Source of the DNA: an uncultured Opitutia bacterium
Lineage (GTDB): Bacteria > Verrucomicrobiota > Verrucomicrobiia > Opitutales > UBA953
Length of the DNA stretch: 7,389 nt
Assembly (NCBI GenBank): GCA_903829855.1
Contig: CAIKRN010000097.1
Span: forward strand, 1-7,389
Direction of reading: 5' to 3'
The position numbers and the translations under genes are program-made. Below are positions 1 to 6,609 of the stretch, piece by piece. The notes beneath the pieces were generated by a model. That model was not told the DNA's origin. It worked only from the letters and a program-made list of their open reading frames with translations, and made no database searches. Position 1 is the first letter of the stretch. Every line of letters begins with the position of its first letter.

Positions 1-546
1 AAGATTGATCGCGAGAAGAAGCTGAAGGACGGCACCGTCGTCCAAGAACGTGTCAACGTCATCGAAATCTTCGAAAACGACGCCATCACCAAGGTCCTGA
101 AAGAACTCGAGACCCAGGGGATGGATGTAAAGCAGTTCAAGGCCGGCGAGGACGCCCGTTATCACCTCATTGACGGCTCGACCGCCGAAGAAGCCCCGGT
201 CGTCGAAGGCGAGGAAGTGGTCAAAGGCGAAGAGAAAGCCGCGAAGAAGGTCGTCAAGAAAGCCGACCCGATCCCGCTTGGCTCAATCCTCGAACTCATC
301 GGGCAGATTCGCCAATTCGGCCGCAAGGGCCTCACCATTCAGCGATACAAGGGTCTGGGTGAAATGAATCCCAAGCAGCTCTTTGAGACCACGATGGATC
401 CGGCTAAGCGCCGCTTCCTCAAGGTCGATATCGCCGATGCCGCTGAAGCCAACCGCGTGTTCGCCATGCTCATGGGCGAGGACGTTCCCTCGCGTCGCGC
501 TTTCATTGAGGACAACGCACTCAACACTTCGAACCTCGACGTCTAA
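1..546 (+). CDS. gyrB: DNA gyrase subunit B, C-terminal part (5' end outside window)
   Basis: This is the last 181 codons of the ATPase/TOPRIM subunit of DNA gyrase, which with GyrA introduces negative supercoils into DNA. The frame is open from base 1 and ends in TAA. The C-terminal block of GyrB is clear: QRYKGLGEMNPKQL, then TTMDP, then MGEDVPSRRAFIEDNA, and the terminal NLDV typical of GyrB. The ATPase domain and the TOPRIM acidic residues lie upstream and cannot be checked. An unusual low-complexity segment at fragment residues 61-90 (nt 181-270) runs from acidic (EEAPVVEGEE) to lysine-rich (KKVVKKADP), just before the conserved tail. It looks like a lineage-specific linker. ParE is the alternative, but the tail and the adjacent gyrA favour GyrB. 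gyrA follows 36 bp downstream, so the two are probably co-transcribed. Confidence 0.96.
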   Translation, partial: KIDREKKLKDGTVVQERVNVIEIFENDAITKVLKELETQGMDVKQFKAGEDARYHLIDGSTAEEAPVVEGEEVVKGEEKAAKKVVKKADPIPLGSILELIGQIRQFGRKGLTIQRYKGLGEMNPKQLFETTMDPAKRRFLKVDIADAAEANRVFAMLMGEDVPSRRAFIEDNALNTSNLDV

Positions 547-582
547 GCCACCTTATCGACTCACCTCTAGACTCCTTCGAAA

Positions 583-3072
583 ATGTATTCTGATAAAGAA
601 AAACTCACGTCCGCTAACATCACGGACATCATGCAGACGGCCTACATCGATTACTCGATGTCGGTCATCGTCTCTCGCGCCCTCCCGGATGCACGCGACG
701 GCCTCAAGCCCGTTCAGCGCCGCATTCTTTATGCGATGATGCGGGAAGGCCTCGTCCATAATCGTCCGTTCGACAAGTGCGCCGGCGTCGTCGGCGAAGT
801 GCTGAAGAACTACCACCCGCACGGTGATAGTTCTGTGTACGACACGCTCGTCCGCTTGGCCCAGAACTGGGTGATGCGCTATCAACTCATCGAACCGCAA
901 GGCAATTTCGGCTCCGTCGACGGCGATCCACCCGCAGCCTATCGTTATACCGAGTGCCGCCTCTCCGAAGTCTCCGCTGAGCTGCTCGCGGATATCGATG
1001 AGGACACGGTTGATTTCATTCCTAACTATAAAGAATCGACCACCGAGCCGACCGTCCTCCCGTGCGCTTTACCGCACCTGCTGATGAATGGCTCGACTGG
1101 TATTGCCGTCGGGATGACGACCAATATCCCGCCGCATAACCTTGGCGAACTCGTTGAGGCCACCTGTCTAATCATTGATAAGCCTGGGGCCACCGTCGAA
1201 GATATGGAGAAGATTATCATCGGTCCGGACTTCCCGACGGGCGGCGTCATTAACGGCAAGGAGGGCATCAAGCAGTACCTTCGCACCGGCCGTGGCATCA
1301 TTCGCGTTCGAGGCGTTGCTCACACGGAAGAGATGAAGAATGGCAAGGAGCAGATCGTCCTCACGGAGCTGCCCTATAACGTCAACCGCTCCTCTTTAGT
1401 GAAGCACATCGCTCAGTTGTGCACCGATAAGGTGTTGGATGAAGTTTCCGACCTTCGCGATGAGTCTGACGAGAATACCCGGGTGGTCATCGAATTAAAG
1501 CGCAACGAGAACCCGAAAGTCGTCATCAATAAGCTCTACAAGCACACGAGTTTCGAAAACTCCTTCGGCGTTATTCTCCTGGCCCTCGACAAGCGTCGCC
1601 CGAAGCAGATGAACATCCGCGAGTTGCTCGAGTGTTTCGTCGAGCACCGCCGAGACGTCGTCACCCGCCGTACCCGTTTCCGTCTTCGCAAAGCCGAAGA
1701 CCGCGCCCACATCCTCGAAGGCTTCAAAATTGCTCTGCGCAATCTGGATGACTTCGTGAAGATCATCCGGGCCGCTACGAATCGCGATGAAGCTCGGGTT
1801 AAACTCATGGCCAAGTACGGGCTGAGCGAGCGTCAGGCCGTGGCTATTCTCGACCTCCGTCTCTATCAGCTTACTGGCCTAGAGCGCGACAAGATCGAGG
1901 CTGAGTACCGCGAACTGATGGCGCTCGTCGAAGAGCTCCGCAGTATCCTCTCCAGCGAGCTAAAGCTGCTTACGCTCATCAAACAGGAGTTGCGCGATGC
2001 GGCCAAGAAGCACATCGGTCCGCGCAAGACGAGGGTCACCGCTCAAGAGGGCGATCTCTCCATGGAGGACATCGTGGCCAATGAAGGTTGCGTGGTCACC
2101 GTCTCACACGCCGGCTTCATCAAGCGTACGCCGGTCGCGCAGTACCGCCTTCAGAAGCGTGGCGGCAAGGGCACCAAGGGGGCCGAACTCTCCAAGGCTG
2201 CTTCTGATGACGATAGTGATTTCATTGAGCACCTCTTCACCGCTAACACGCATGACCACATCTTATTCTTCATGAACAATGGCCGAGTCTACGTCGAAAA
2301 GGTGTATGAGATCGAAGAAGCCAACCGTGCTTCCCGCGGTAAATCGATTGCGCGCCTGCTCGAACTCAAGGACGACGAAAAGTTGGCCGCGATGGTCTGC
2401 GTCTCGAACTTCGAAGAAGGCAAGTTCCTGATGATGTGCACCGCCAATGGCACGATCAAGAAGACGGAGATCTCGAAGTACGCCAATTATCGTAAGGGAG
2501 GCATCATCGGTATCAATATCGAGCACGGCGACCGCCTCATTTCCACCAAGCTCACGAACGGCGATAACGAAGTCGTGATGATTTCCCAGGCCGGTATGTC
2601 CATTCGCTTCCACGAATCGGATGTCCGTTCGATGGGGCGCGACACCACCGGTGTGGCCGGTATGCGTATGGATACGGGCGACCTGGTTAAGGCGATGGAG
2701 ATTGTGGATCCAGCCTGTACGCTGCTTGTCGTAGGCATTGACGGTATCGGCAAGCGCACTCCCTTCGACGATCCTGAGACCAAGGAGCCCGTCTATCGTA
2801 AGCAGTCTCGCGGCGGCAAGGGCGTCATTGCGATCTCGACCGAGGTCGGTGTCGCCGGTGCCCTCAGTGTCCAAGAGGAAGATGAAGTCATGCTCCTCAC
2901 GAAGGGCGGTCAGTCGATTCGCACTAAGGTATCTGACATCCGCTGCACGGCAGGTCGTAATACCAAGGGCGTGCGCGTTATGCGACTCAAGGATGGCGAG
3001 TCGCTGCTGGGCATCTCCAAGGTGGAGCGCTCGGAGGAAGAAGAAGAGAACGCCGCGAAGCCTCAGGCCTAA
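583..3072 (+). CDS. gyrA: DNA gyrase subunit A
   Basis: Complete 829-residue GyrA, the DNA breakage-reunion and DNA-wrapping subunit of gyrase, of normal length. The N-terminal winged-helix/tower domain starts with the usual ITDIMQTAYIDYSMSVIVSRALPD-like block. The catalytic tyrosine is Y122 in AAYRYTE, matching E. coli numbering. The quinolone-binding positions S83 and D87 are both present (HPHGDSSVYD, residues 78-87). A coiled-coil/dimer region spans about residues 340-480. The beta-pinwheel C-terminal domain begins near residue 490 and carries the gyrase-defining GyrA box as QKRGGKG (residues 524-530; canonical QRRGGKG). A second box-like QSRGGKG lies at 741-747. The box argues for gyrase rather than topoisomerase IV ParC. 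The protein ends in an acidic tail (SEEEEENAAKPQA). The ATG at 583 gives the standard N-terminus, but no purine-rich ribosome binding site precedes it. It is probably translated from a gyrB-gyrA transcript. Confidence 0.98.
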   Translation: MYSDKEKLTSANITDIMQTAYIDYSMSVIVSRALPDARDGLKPVQRRILYAMMREGLVHNRPFDKCAGVVGEVLKNYHPHGDSSVYDTLVRLAQNWVMRYQLIEPQGNFGSVDGDPPAAYRYTECRLSEVSAELLADIDEDTVDFIPNYKESTTEPTVLPCALPHLLMNGSTGIAVGMTTNIPPHNLGELVEATCLIIDKPGATVEDMEKIIIGPDFPTGGVINGKEGIKQYLRTGRGIIRVRGVAHTEEMKNGKEQIVLTELPYNVNRSSLVKHIAQLCTDKVLDEVSDLRDESDENTRVVIELKRNENPKVVINKLYKHTSFENSFGVILLALDKRRPKQMNIRELLECFVEHRRDVVTRRTRFRLRKAEDRAHILEGFKIALRNLDDFVKIIRAATNRDEARVKLMAKYGLSERQAVAILDLRLYQLTGLERDKIEAEYRELMALVEELRSILSSELKLLTLIKQELRDAAKKHIGPRKTRVTAQEGDLSMEDIVANEGCVVTVSHAGFIKRTPVAQYRLQKRGGKGTKGAELSKAASDDDSDFIEHLFTANTHDHILFFMNNGRVYVEKVYEIEEANRASRGKSIARLLELKDDEKLAAMVCVSNFEEGKFLMMCTANGTIKKTEISKYANYRKGGIIGINIEHGDRLISTKLTNGDNEVVMISQAGMSIRFHESDVRSMGRDTTGVAGMRMDTGDLVKAMEIVDPACTLLVVGIDGIGKRTPFDDPETKEPVYRKQSRGGKGVIAISTEVGVAGALSVQEEDEVMLLTKGGQSIRTKVSDIRCTAGRNTKGVRVMRLKDGESLLGISKVERSEEEEENAAKPQA

Positions 3073-3093
3073 CTCGCCTGACGGGTTAAACAG

Positions 3094-3121
3094 AAGGGGC
3101 GCCTCGCGGCGCCCCTTTTTT
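3094..3121 (+). terminator. Intrinsic terminator after gyrA
   Basis: A perfect 8-bp stem GGGGCGCC / GGCGCCCC (3096-3103 with 3108-3115) closes a TCGC tetraloop and is followed directly by six T residues (3116-3121). Two A-T pairs at the base can lengthen the stem to 10 bp. It starts 21 bp after the gyrA stop and ends 18 bp before the stop codon of the convergent methyltransferase gene. It is a textbook rho-independent terminator for the gyrase transcript. In the minus direction the hairpin is followed by TTCTGTTT, a poorer U-tract, so weak bidirectional action is possible. Confidence 0.92.
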
Positions 3122-3138
3122 GTGCCTTGATCGGCGCT

Positions 3139-4380
3139 TTAGGCGCGTTCCAGCGCCGCGATGCACTCGACGTGGCGGGTCTGCGGGAAGAGGTCGAACG
3201 GGCGGACCGAGATAACTTTCCAGCCTTTGCTGCAGAGATACTTCACATCGCGGGCCTGAGTGTCGGGGGCGCAGCTAACATAAATGATGCGGCGGGGGGC
3301 GAAGGCGTTCAACTGGTCGAGGAAGGCTTCATCGCAGCCCTTGCGGGGCGGGTCGACGATCACCGCAGATTCATGACCTTCGACCGGCAGTTTCTTGAAG
3401 ATGGATTCCGCTGAGCCGGCGATGAAGCGGCAATTAAGGAAGTGATTCAGTGTGGCGTTCTCCGCTGCTTTGCGGGCCGCCTCGGCGCTAACTTCAACGC
3501 CGTTGACGGAGTCGAAGAGGCGGGCGCCAGAGAGGGCGAAGAGTCCCGAGCCGCAATAGGTGTCGACGAGATGCTTGGCTCCGGATTCGTGGGCGAGCTT
3601 GATGGCGTGACCGACGAACTGTTCGAGTACCGAGGGGTTGTTCTGAAAGAACTCGCCGGCGAGGAACTTCAGCTGGATGGCGCCGACTTTCTCGGTGACG
3701 ACCTGACGGGAGTCGGTGACGACGCCTTCTTCGCAGTCGCGGAAGAGCAGGGTTGCGCCGCGTTCGAATCGTCCGGGGTTGCCCTTGATGTCTTTGCGGG
3801 AGCGGGCGTAGGCAGCATTGATGGCATCGGTCGCGATGGGGCACTTCGGGACATCCACCACGCGACGAGAGGTGCCGGCGGCAAGGAAGCCGATGGGGAA
3901 ATCCGCTCGGCGGGGCGTCATGAAATGCGGCGTAATCTTGGAACGATAGCCGTACTGTTTCGGTGAAGGGTGACAGGCGTCGACCTTTGTCTTGATGCCG
4001 CCGAGTCGCTCAAAAGCTTCCGCGACCTGCTTCTGTTTCCATTCGAGTTGCTGCGGGTAGGCGAGGTTCTGGTACTGGCAGCCACCACATTCACCGAAGA
4101 GCTCGCAGCGAGGTTGGACGCGATGGGCCGAGGGTACGATGACCCGCACGAGGTCGCCGCGAGAGAAGTTGGCGGCGTTATGCCAGATACGGGCCACGAC
4201 TTTCTCGCCGGCCAGCGCACCAGCAATGAAGACAACCCAACCATCTACGCGGGCGACGCCTTCTCCGAGGTTCGTCAGGCTCGCGATCTCGACCTCGATC
4301 TCCTGATGGTAGGTGAACTTGCCCTCCCGGAACTTGGAGGAGTCGGGTTTGCGGGACTGAGGCGGCTCGAATTCGGACAT
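3139..4380 (-). CDS. TRAM-domain class I SAM-dependent RNA (uracil-5-)-methyltransferase, RlmD/RumA/TrmA family
   Basis: A 413-residue RNA m5U methyltransferase, which by family transfers methyl from S-adenosylmethionine to C5 of a uridine in 23S rRNA (RlmD/RlmC/RlmCD) or tRNA (TrmA). An N-terminal TRAM RNA-binding domain lies at about 27-83 (LTNLGEGVARVDG). Four cysteines, C92, C98 and C101 (CELFGECGGC) plus C180 (VPKCPIA), match the 4Fe-4S ligands of the RumA type. The SAM fold follows: FFQNNP with Q246, LVDTYCGSGLFAL (271-283), GVEVS (294-298), and DPPRKG with D343. The nucleophile is C370 in YVSCAPDT, and the likely general base is E405 in TRHVECIAAL. All key residues are present. The cluster and TRAM domain favour an rRNA enzyme (RlmD-like) over tRNA-specific TrmA, but site specificity cannot be read from sequence, so no symbol is given. 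ATG at 4380; GGAGG lies 14 nt upstream, a long spacing. Convergent with gyrA and divergent from the SpoU-family gene. Confidence 0.93.
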   Translation of the reverse strand: MSEFEPPQSRKPDSSKFREGKFTYHQEIEVEIASLTNLGEGVARVDGWVVFIAGALAGEKVVARIWHNAANFSRGDLVRVIVPSAHRVQPRCELFGECGGCQYQNLAYPQQLEWKQKQVAEAFERLGGIKTKVDACHPSPKQYGYRSKITPHFMTPRRADFPIGFLAAGTSRRVVDVPKCPIATDAINAAYARSRKDIKGNPGRFERGATLLFRDCEEGVVTDSRQVVTEKVGAIQLKFLAGEFFQNNPSVLEQFVGHAIKLAHESGAKHLVDTYCGSGLFALSGARLFDSVNGVEVSAEAARKAAENATLNHFLNCRFIAGSAESIFKKLPVEGHESAVIVDPPRKGCDEAFLDQLNAFAPRRIIYVSCAPDTQARDVKYLCSKGWKVISVRPFDLFPQTRHVECIAALERA

Positions 4381-4475
4381 GGCAACAAAGTCCGCCTCCG
4401 GGCGGAGAGGTCGAGACTTATCCCTGCCGAAGGCCTATCCTTGCCCTTCGGCGTCCCTTGGTACTCACTTCGCCT
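4381..4475. promoter_or_regulatory. Divergent intergenic region between two RNA methyltransferase genes
   Basis: This 95-bp gap (77 bp if the TTG start at 4458 is used) must hold the signals for both divergent genes. I see no convincing -35/-10 pair. It holds two dyads. TCCGCC / GGCGGA (4391-4396 with 4401-4406, 4-nt loop) overlaps the GGAGG of the minus-strand gene. GCCGAAGG / CCTTCGGC (4426-4433 with 4445-4452, 11-nt spacer) lies just before the possible TTG start of the plus-strand gene. Either could be an operator or an RNA hairpin in a leader. Calling this a promoter region rests only on the divergent gene arrangement. Confidence 0.4.
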
Positions 4476-5279
4476 GTGTCCGACGAGGTCATCCAGAGCC
4501 GACAGAACCCCCGCGTACAGGCATTGGCCCGCCTGCGGGACCGTTCCGAGCGCGAAGCCCGCGGCCTCTTCATCGCTGAAGGGCTCCGGGAGCTCTCCCG
4601 AGCGATTGAACGCAAGGTTCAGGTCCTCGAAATCTATTTCTGCCCCTCGATGTTCCGTGGCTCGGAGGCTGCTGAGCTTGTCACCAATGCCCGAGCCAGC
4701 GGGGTCGACTGTTGCGAATTAGGACCATCGGCCTTCGAAAAGGTCAGCGGCCGAGAAGGTCCAGACGGGCTTCTTGGTGTCGCCAAGACTTGGGATTGTT
4801 CCCTCGGCCAGCTCAAGCCTTCGGCCAATCCCCTTATCCTGCTCGCTGAGTCCGTCGAGAAGCCTGGCAATCTCGGTGCGTTGCTCCGCACAGCGGATTC
4901 CGCCGGTTGCGATGCCCTCATCGTCTGCGACCCCATTACCGACGTCTTTAATCCCAACGTCGTCCGTTCCTCTCAAGGCGCACTTTTCTCCATGCCTGTG
5001 GCCGTGTGCACCTCGCAGGAGGCCGCCGCCTGGATGAAGGCCAAGGGCGTGCGTTCGCTGGCGACCTCGCCGGCGGCGACCAAGGCCTATTGGGATGTCG
5101 ATTGTCGCGGTCCGGTGGCGCTGCTGCTGGGTTCGGAGAAGGATGGCTTGACTGAATTCTGGCTCAAAGGGGCGGACGAGAAGATCTCGATTCCTCAGGC
5201 CGGCTTGTCGGATTCGCTCAATGTCTCCAATGCGGCGGCGATCTGCCTCTTCGAGGCCGTGCGTCAGCGACGCAAATAA
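4476..5279 (+). CDS. SpoU/TrmH-family RNA 2'-O-methyltransferase
   Basis: A SPOUT-superfamily methyltransferase (267 residues from the GTG at 4476) that by family methylates a ribose 2'-OH in rRNA or tRNA using SAM. An N-terminal substrate-binding domain starts with SRQNPRVQALARL and GLFIAEGLREL, as in RlmB/TsnR-like proteins. The C-terminal trefoil-knot domain holds all three family motifs: ESVEKPGNLGALLRTAD (N132 and R138), ALLLGSEKDGL (G219-E221), and ISIPQ...SLNVSNAAA (N249, S251). FNPNVVRSSQGALF between motifs 1 and 2 is also typical. The start is uncertain. TTG at 4458 adds six residues, and no Shine-Dalgarno sequence supports either. I prefer GTG because homologues usually begin shortly before the NP motif. 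The target nucleotide is not deducible (RlmB-like 23S rRNA G2251 is one option). The small membrane gene follows after 3 bp, implying an operon. Confidence 0.92.
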   Translation: MSDEVIQSRQNPRVQALARLRDRSEREARGLFIAEGLRELSRAIERKVQVLEIYFCPSMFRGSEAAELVTNARASGVDCCELGPSAFEKVSGREGPDGLLGVAKTWDCSLGQLKPSANPLILLAESVEKPGNLGALLRTADSAGCDALIVCDPITDVFNPNVVRSSQGALFSMPVAVCTSQEAAAWMKAKGVRSLATSPAATKAYWDVDCRGPVALLLGSEKDGLTEFWLKGADEKISIPQAGLSDSLNVSNAAAICLFEAVRQRRK

Positions 5280-5282
5280 TTC

Positions 5283-5483
5283 ATGAATCTCCGGTATCTG
5301 GTCGCGGCGATGGCCTGTCTCCTTGCCGCCAAAGGCTGCTATGAGCTCTTCCAGCGAATCGGTAGTCACCTCGACGACCAAGGCTTCCTGCACGAACCTT
5401 TCGGCCTGATTCCCTTGGGCTGGCTGTTTGTCTTCGCGGGCGCTATTCTGCTCGTGCTGTCCTGGATGCGCCGAAATAAGTAA
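5283..5483 (+). CDS. Small two-helix membrane protein, DUF3955-like
   Basis: A 66-residue protein with two predicted membrane helices: about residues 3-22 (LRYLVAAMACLLAAKGCYELF) and 41-62 (GLIPLGWLFVFAGAILLVLSWM). They are joined by a short polar loop with SHLDDQGFLHEPFG, and the tail is basic (RRNK). The basic end suggests both termini are cytoplasmic. The loop-plus-second-helix pattern (GS..D..GFLHEPF.LIPLG) is what I recall for DUF3955, a family of unknown function; this is memory-based and unchecked. The ATG lies 3 bp after the stop of the methyltransferase gene (TAATTCATG), so translation is probably coupled. No Shine-Dalgarno sequence is visible. The coding frame is supported by its hydrophobic pattern and the operon spacing. 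No function can be assigned. Confidence 0.72.
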   Translation: MNLRYLVAAMACLLAAKGCYELFQRIGSHLDDQGFLHEPFGLIPLGWLFVFAGAILLVLSWMRRNK

Positions 5484-5507
5484 GGCCAGGCTTTGGGGCC
5501 CGGCCTT
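5482..5507. terminator. Hairpin between convergent genes, probable bidirectional terminator
   Basis: AAGGCC (5482-5487) pairs with GGCCTT (5502-5507), and inside it GGC (5489-5491) pairs with GCC (5498-5500), with one A-C mismatch and a TTTGGG loop. The hairpin overlaps the TAA of the small membrane gene and lies 22 bp from the end of the transaldolase gene, which comes from the other side. The U-tracts are poor in both directions (GCTTGAGG on plus, ACTTATTT on minus), so efficiency is doubtful. The position between convergent stops is the best argument. Confidence 0.55.
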
Positions 5508-5529
5508 GCTTGAGGGACTGACAATTCGC

Positions 5530-6483
5530 TTAGCCGATGGCCTTGGCAACCAGGTCGTCGAGCTTCTTGCCGTCGACGGCGAAGGCTCGGATGCCTTCGG
5601 CGGTCTTCTCAGTAGCCATCGCGTCTTCGTTGTGGTGCCAGCGGAATTCCTTCTCGCCCCAAGTCTTGGCGGCTTCGCCTTCGGCCTTGGCCGTGGCTTC
5701 GTCGAGCGCTTTAGGAACGTCGGCGGAGTCTTTGGAGAGCTCATCGAGGAGGTTCGGAGCAATCGTCAGGAGATCACAGCCGCAGAGCGCCTTGATTTGG
5801 CCGCAATTACGGAACGAGGCGCCCATGACTTCGGTTTTGATGCCGTTACGCTTGTAGTAGGCGAAGATGCGGCGGACGGACTGCACACCCGGATCATTGG
5901 CGCCGGAGGAGGCGGTTTCGTTCCAGTTGGCTCCTTGGGCCTTCTTATGCCAGTCGTAGATGCGGCCGACGAAGGGCGAGATCAACTGGACCTTGGCATC
6001 GGCGCAGGCGACAGCCTGGGCAAACGAGAAGAGCAGGGTGAGGTTGCAGCGGATGCCTTCTTTTTCGAGTTCAGCGGCGGCCTGGATGCCTTCCCAGGTG
6101 GAGGCCATCTTTACGAGGATGCGTTCCTTCGGGATGCCGGCGGCCTTATAAAGGGCGATCAGTTCGCGGGCCTTGGCGACGGTGGCGGTCTTGTCGAAGG
6201 AGAGACGTGCATCGACTTCGGTGGAGACGCGGCCCGGGACGATCTTGAGGATTTCGGTGCCAAAAGAGATGAGGAGAGCGTCGACGGCGGCCTGGACGCC
6301 TTTGCTCTTATTGTCCTGAGCAGCTTTCTGCAGGAGGACTTGATACTCGGGCATCTGTACGGCCTTAAGAATCAGGCTGGGGTTGGTCGTGGCATCCAAA
6401 GGCTTGAAGGCCTTCATGGCGGCGAAGTCGCCGGTGTCCGCGACGACCTTGGTGTGTTGGCGAAGCTGTTCGAGTGCGTTCAT
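5530..6483 (-). CDS. tal: Transaldolase (TalB type)
   Basis: A complete 317-residue transaldolase, the same length as E. coli TalB and alignable to it from end to end. It moves a dihydroxyacetone unit from sedoheptulose 7-phosphate to glyceraldehyde 3-phosphate in the non-oxidative pentose phosphate pathway, in the cytosol. The Schiff-base lysine is K125 in RILVKMASTW (TalB K132). Other active-site positions are kept: D16 in VVADTGD, N34 in DATTNPS, E89 in STEVDAR, N147 and T149 in CNLTLLFSFAQA, and S169 and R174 in ISPFVGR. VMGASFRN and LTIAPNLLDEL are further family signatures. The ATG at 6483 gives the standard N-terminus (LRQHTKVVADTGD). An in-frame extension up to 6648 would overlap asnS and has no homologous character. 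The leader is pyrimidine-rich (CCCTTCACTC before ATG), with no Shine-Dalgarno sequence. It appears monocistronic, between convergent and divergent neighbours. Confidence 0.97.
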   Translation of the reverse strand: MNALEQLRQHTKVVADTGDFAAMKAFKPLDATTNPSLILKAVQMPEYQVLLQKAAQDNKSKGVQAAVDALLISFGTEILKIVPGRVSTEVDARLSFDKTATVAKARELIALYKAAGIPKERILVKMASTWEGIQAAAELEKEGIRCNLTLLFSFAQAVACADAKVQLISPFVGRIYDWHKKAQGANWNETASSGANDPGVQSVRRIFAYYKRNGIKTEVMGASFRNCGQIKALCGCDLLTIAPNLLDELSKDSADVPKALDEATAKAEGEAAKTWGEKEFRWHHNEDAMATEKTAEGIRAFAVDGKKLDDLVAKAIG

Positions 6484-6609
6484 GAGTGAAGGGTTTTGAG
6501 CGTGAGAAAGGGGGCGGGATTGTCCAGCCCGACCCGTAAAAACGGCCTTCGTGGCCTTCGGGTGGCATCTCTCGCTTGTTTCGGCGGGCTGGGTGGTCCA
6601 AATTGGCCT
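6484..6609. promoter_or_regulatory. Divergent intergenic region between transaldolase and asnS
   Basis: This 126-bp gap must carry the start signals of both divergent genes. No good sigma-70 type pair is visible in either direction. It contains an 8-bp direct repeat GGCCTTCG (6544-6551 and 6553-6560, period 9). It also contains a wide inverted repeat CCAGCCCG (6524-6531) / CGGGCTGG (6585-6592), which encloses the direct repeat. On the minus strand a short GGCC-ACGAA-GGCC hairpin is followed by G and five T, which could be a weak attenuator-like element. The regulatory role is inferred from gene arrangement alone. Confidence 0.4.

Noticed and set aside
547..582. Possible separate promoter or terminator between gyrB and gyrA
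   Set aside because: The 36-bp gap has no hairpin, T-tract or promoter-like pair, so co-transcription is simpler.
2263..2874. A 203-codon minus-strand frame within gyrA
   Set aside because: It is antisense to the conserved GyrA pinwheel domain, and its His/Asp/Gly-rich sequence resembles no protein family I know.
3133..3157. GGCGC repeats and a small GGCGC/GCGCC hairpin at the end of the RlmD-like gene
   Set aside because: Most of it is coding (the ERA end of the protein), the stem is only 5 bp, and no T-tract follows. The strong hairpin at 3094-3121 already fills the terminator role.
3970..4722. A plus-strand frame of 250 codons opposite the RlmD-like gene, running into the SpoU-type gene
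   Set aside because: It would cover the TRAM and cluster-binding part of a complete methyltransferase and the start of the next gene. The composition is that of an antisense shadow.
4719..5762. A 347-codon minus-strand open frame opposite the SpoU-type gene and overlapping the end of tal
   Set aside because: It overlaps three well-supported genes and has Pro/Arg/Ser-rich shadow composition and no motif. Absence of stop codons in GC-rich DNA explains it.
5428..6489. A long plus-strand open frame (353 codons) opposite the transaldolase gene
   Set aside because: It is antisense to a full-length transaldolase with all active-site residues. The frame is rich in Gly, Asp and Val from reversed GC-rich codons, has no recognisable domain, and begins inside the small membrane gene.
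6576..6604. TTGTTT and CAAATT at 17-bp spacing as a promoter for asnS
   Set aside because: Each hexamer matches the sigma-70 consensus at only three of six positions, and the -10 would lie 5 nt from the ATG.
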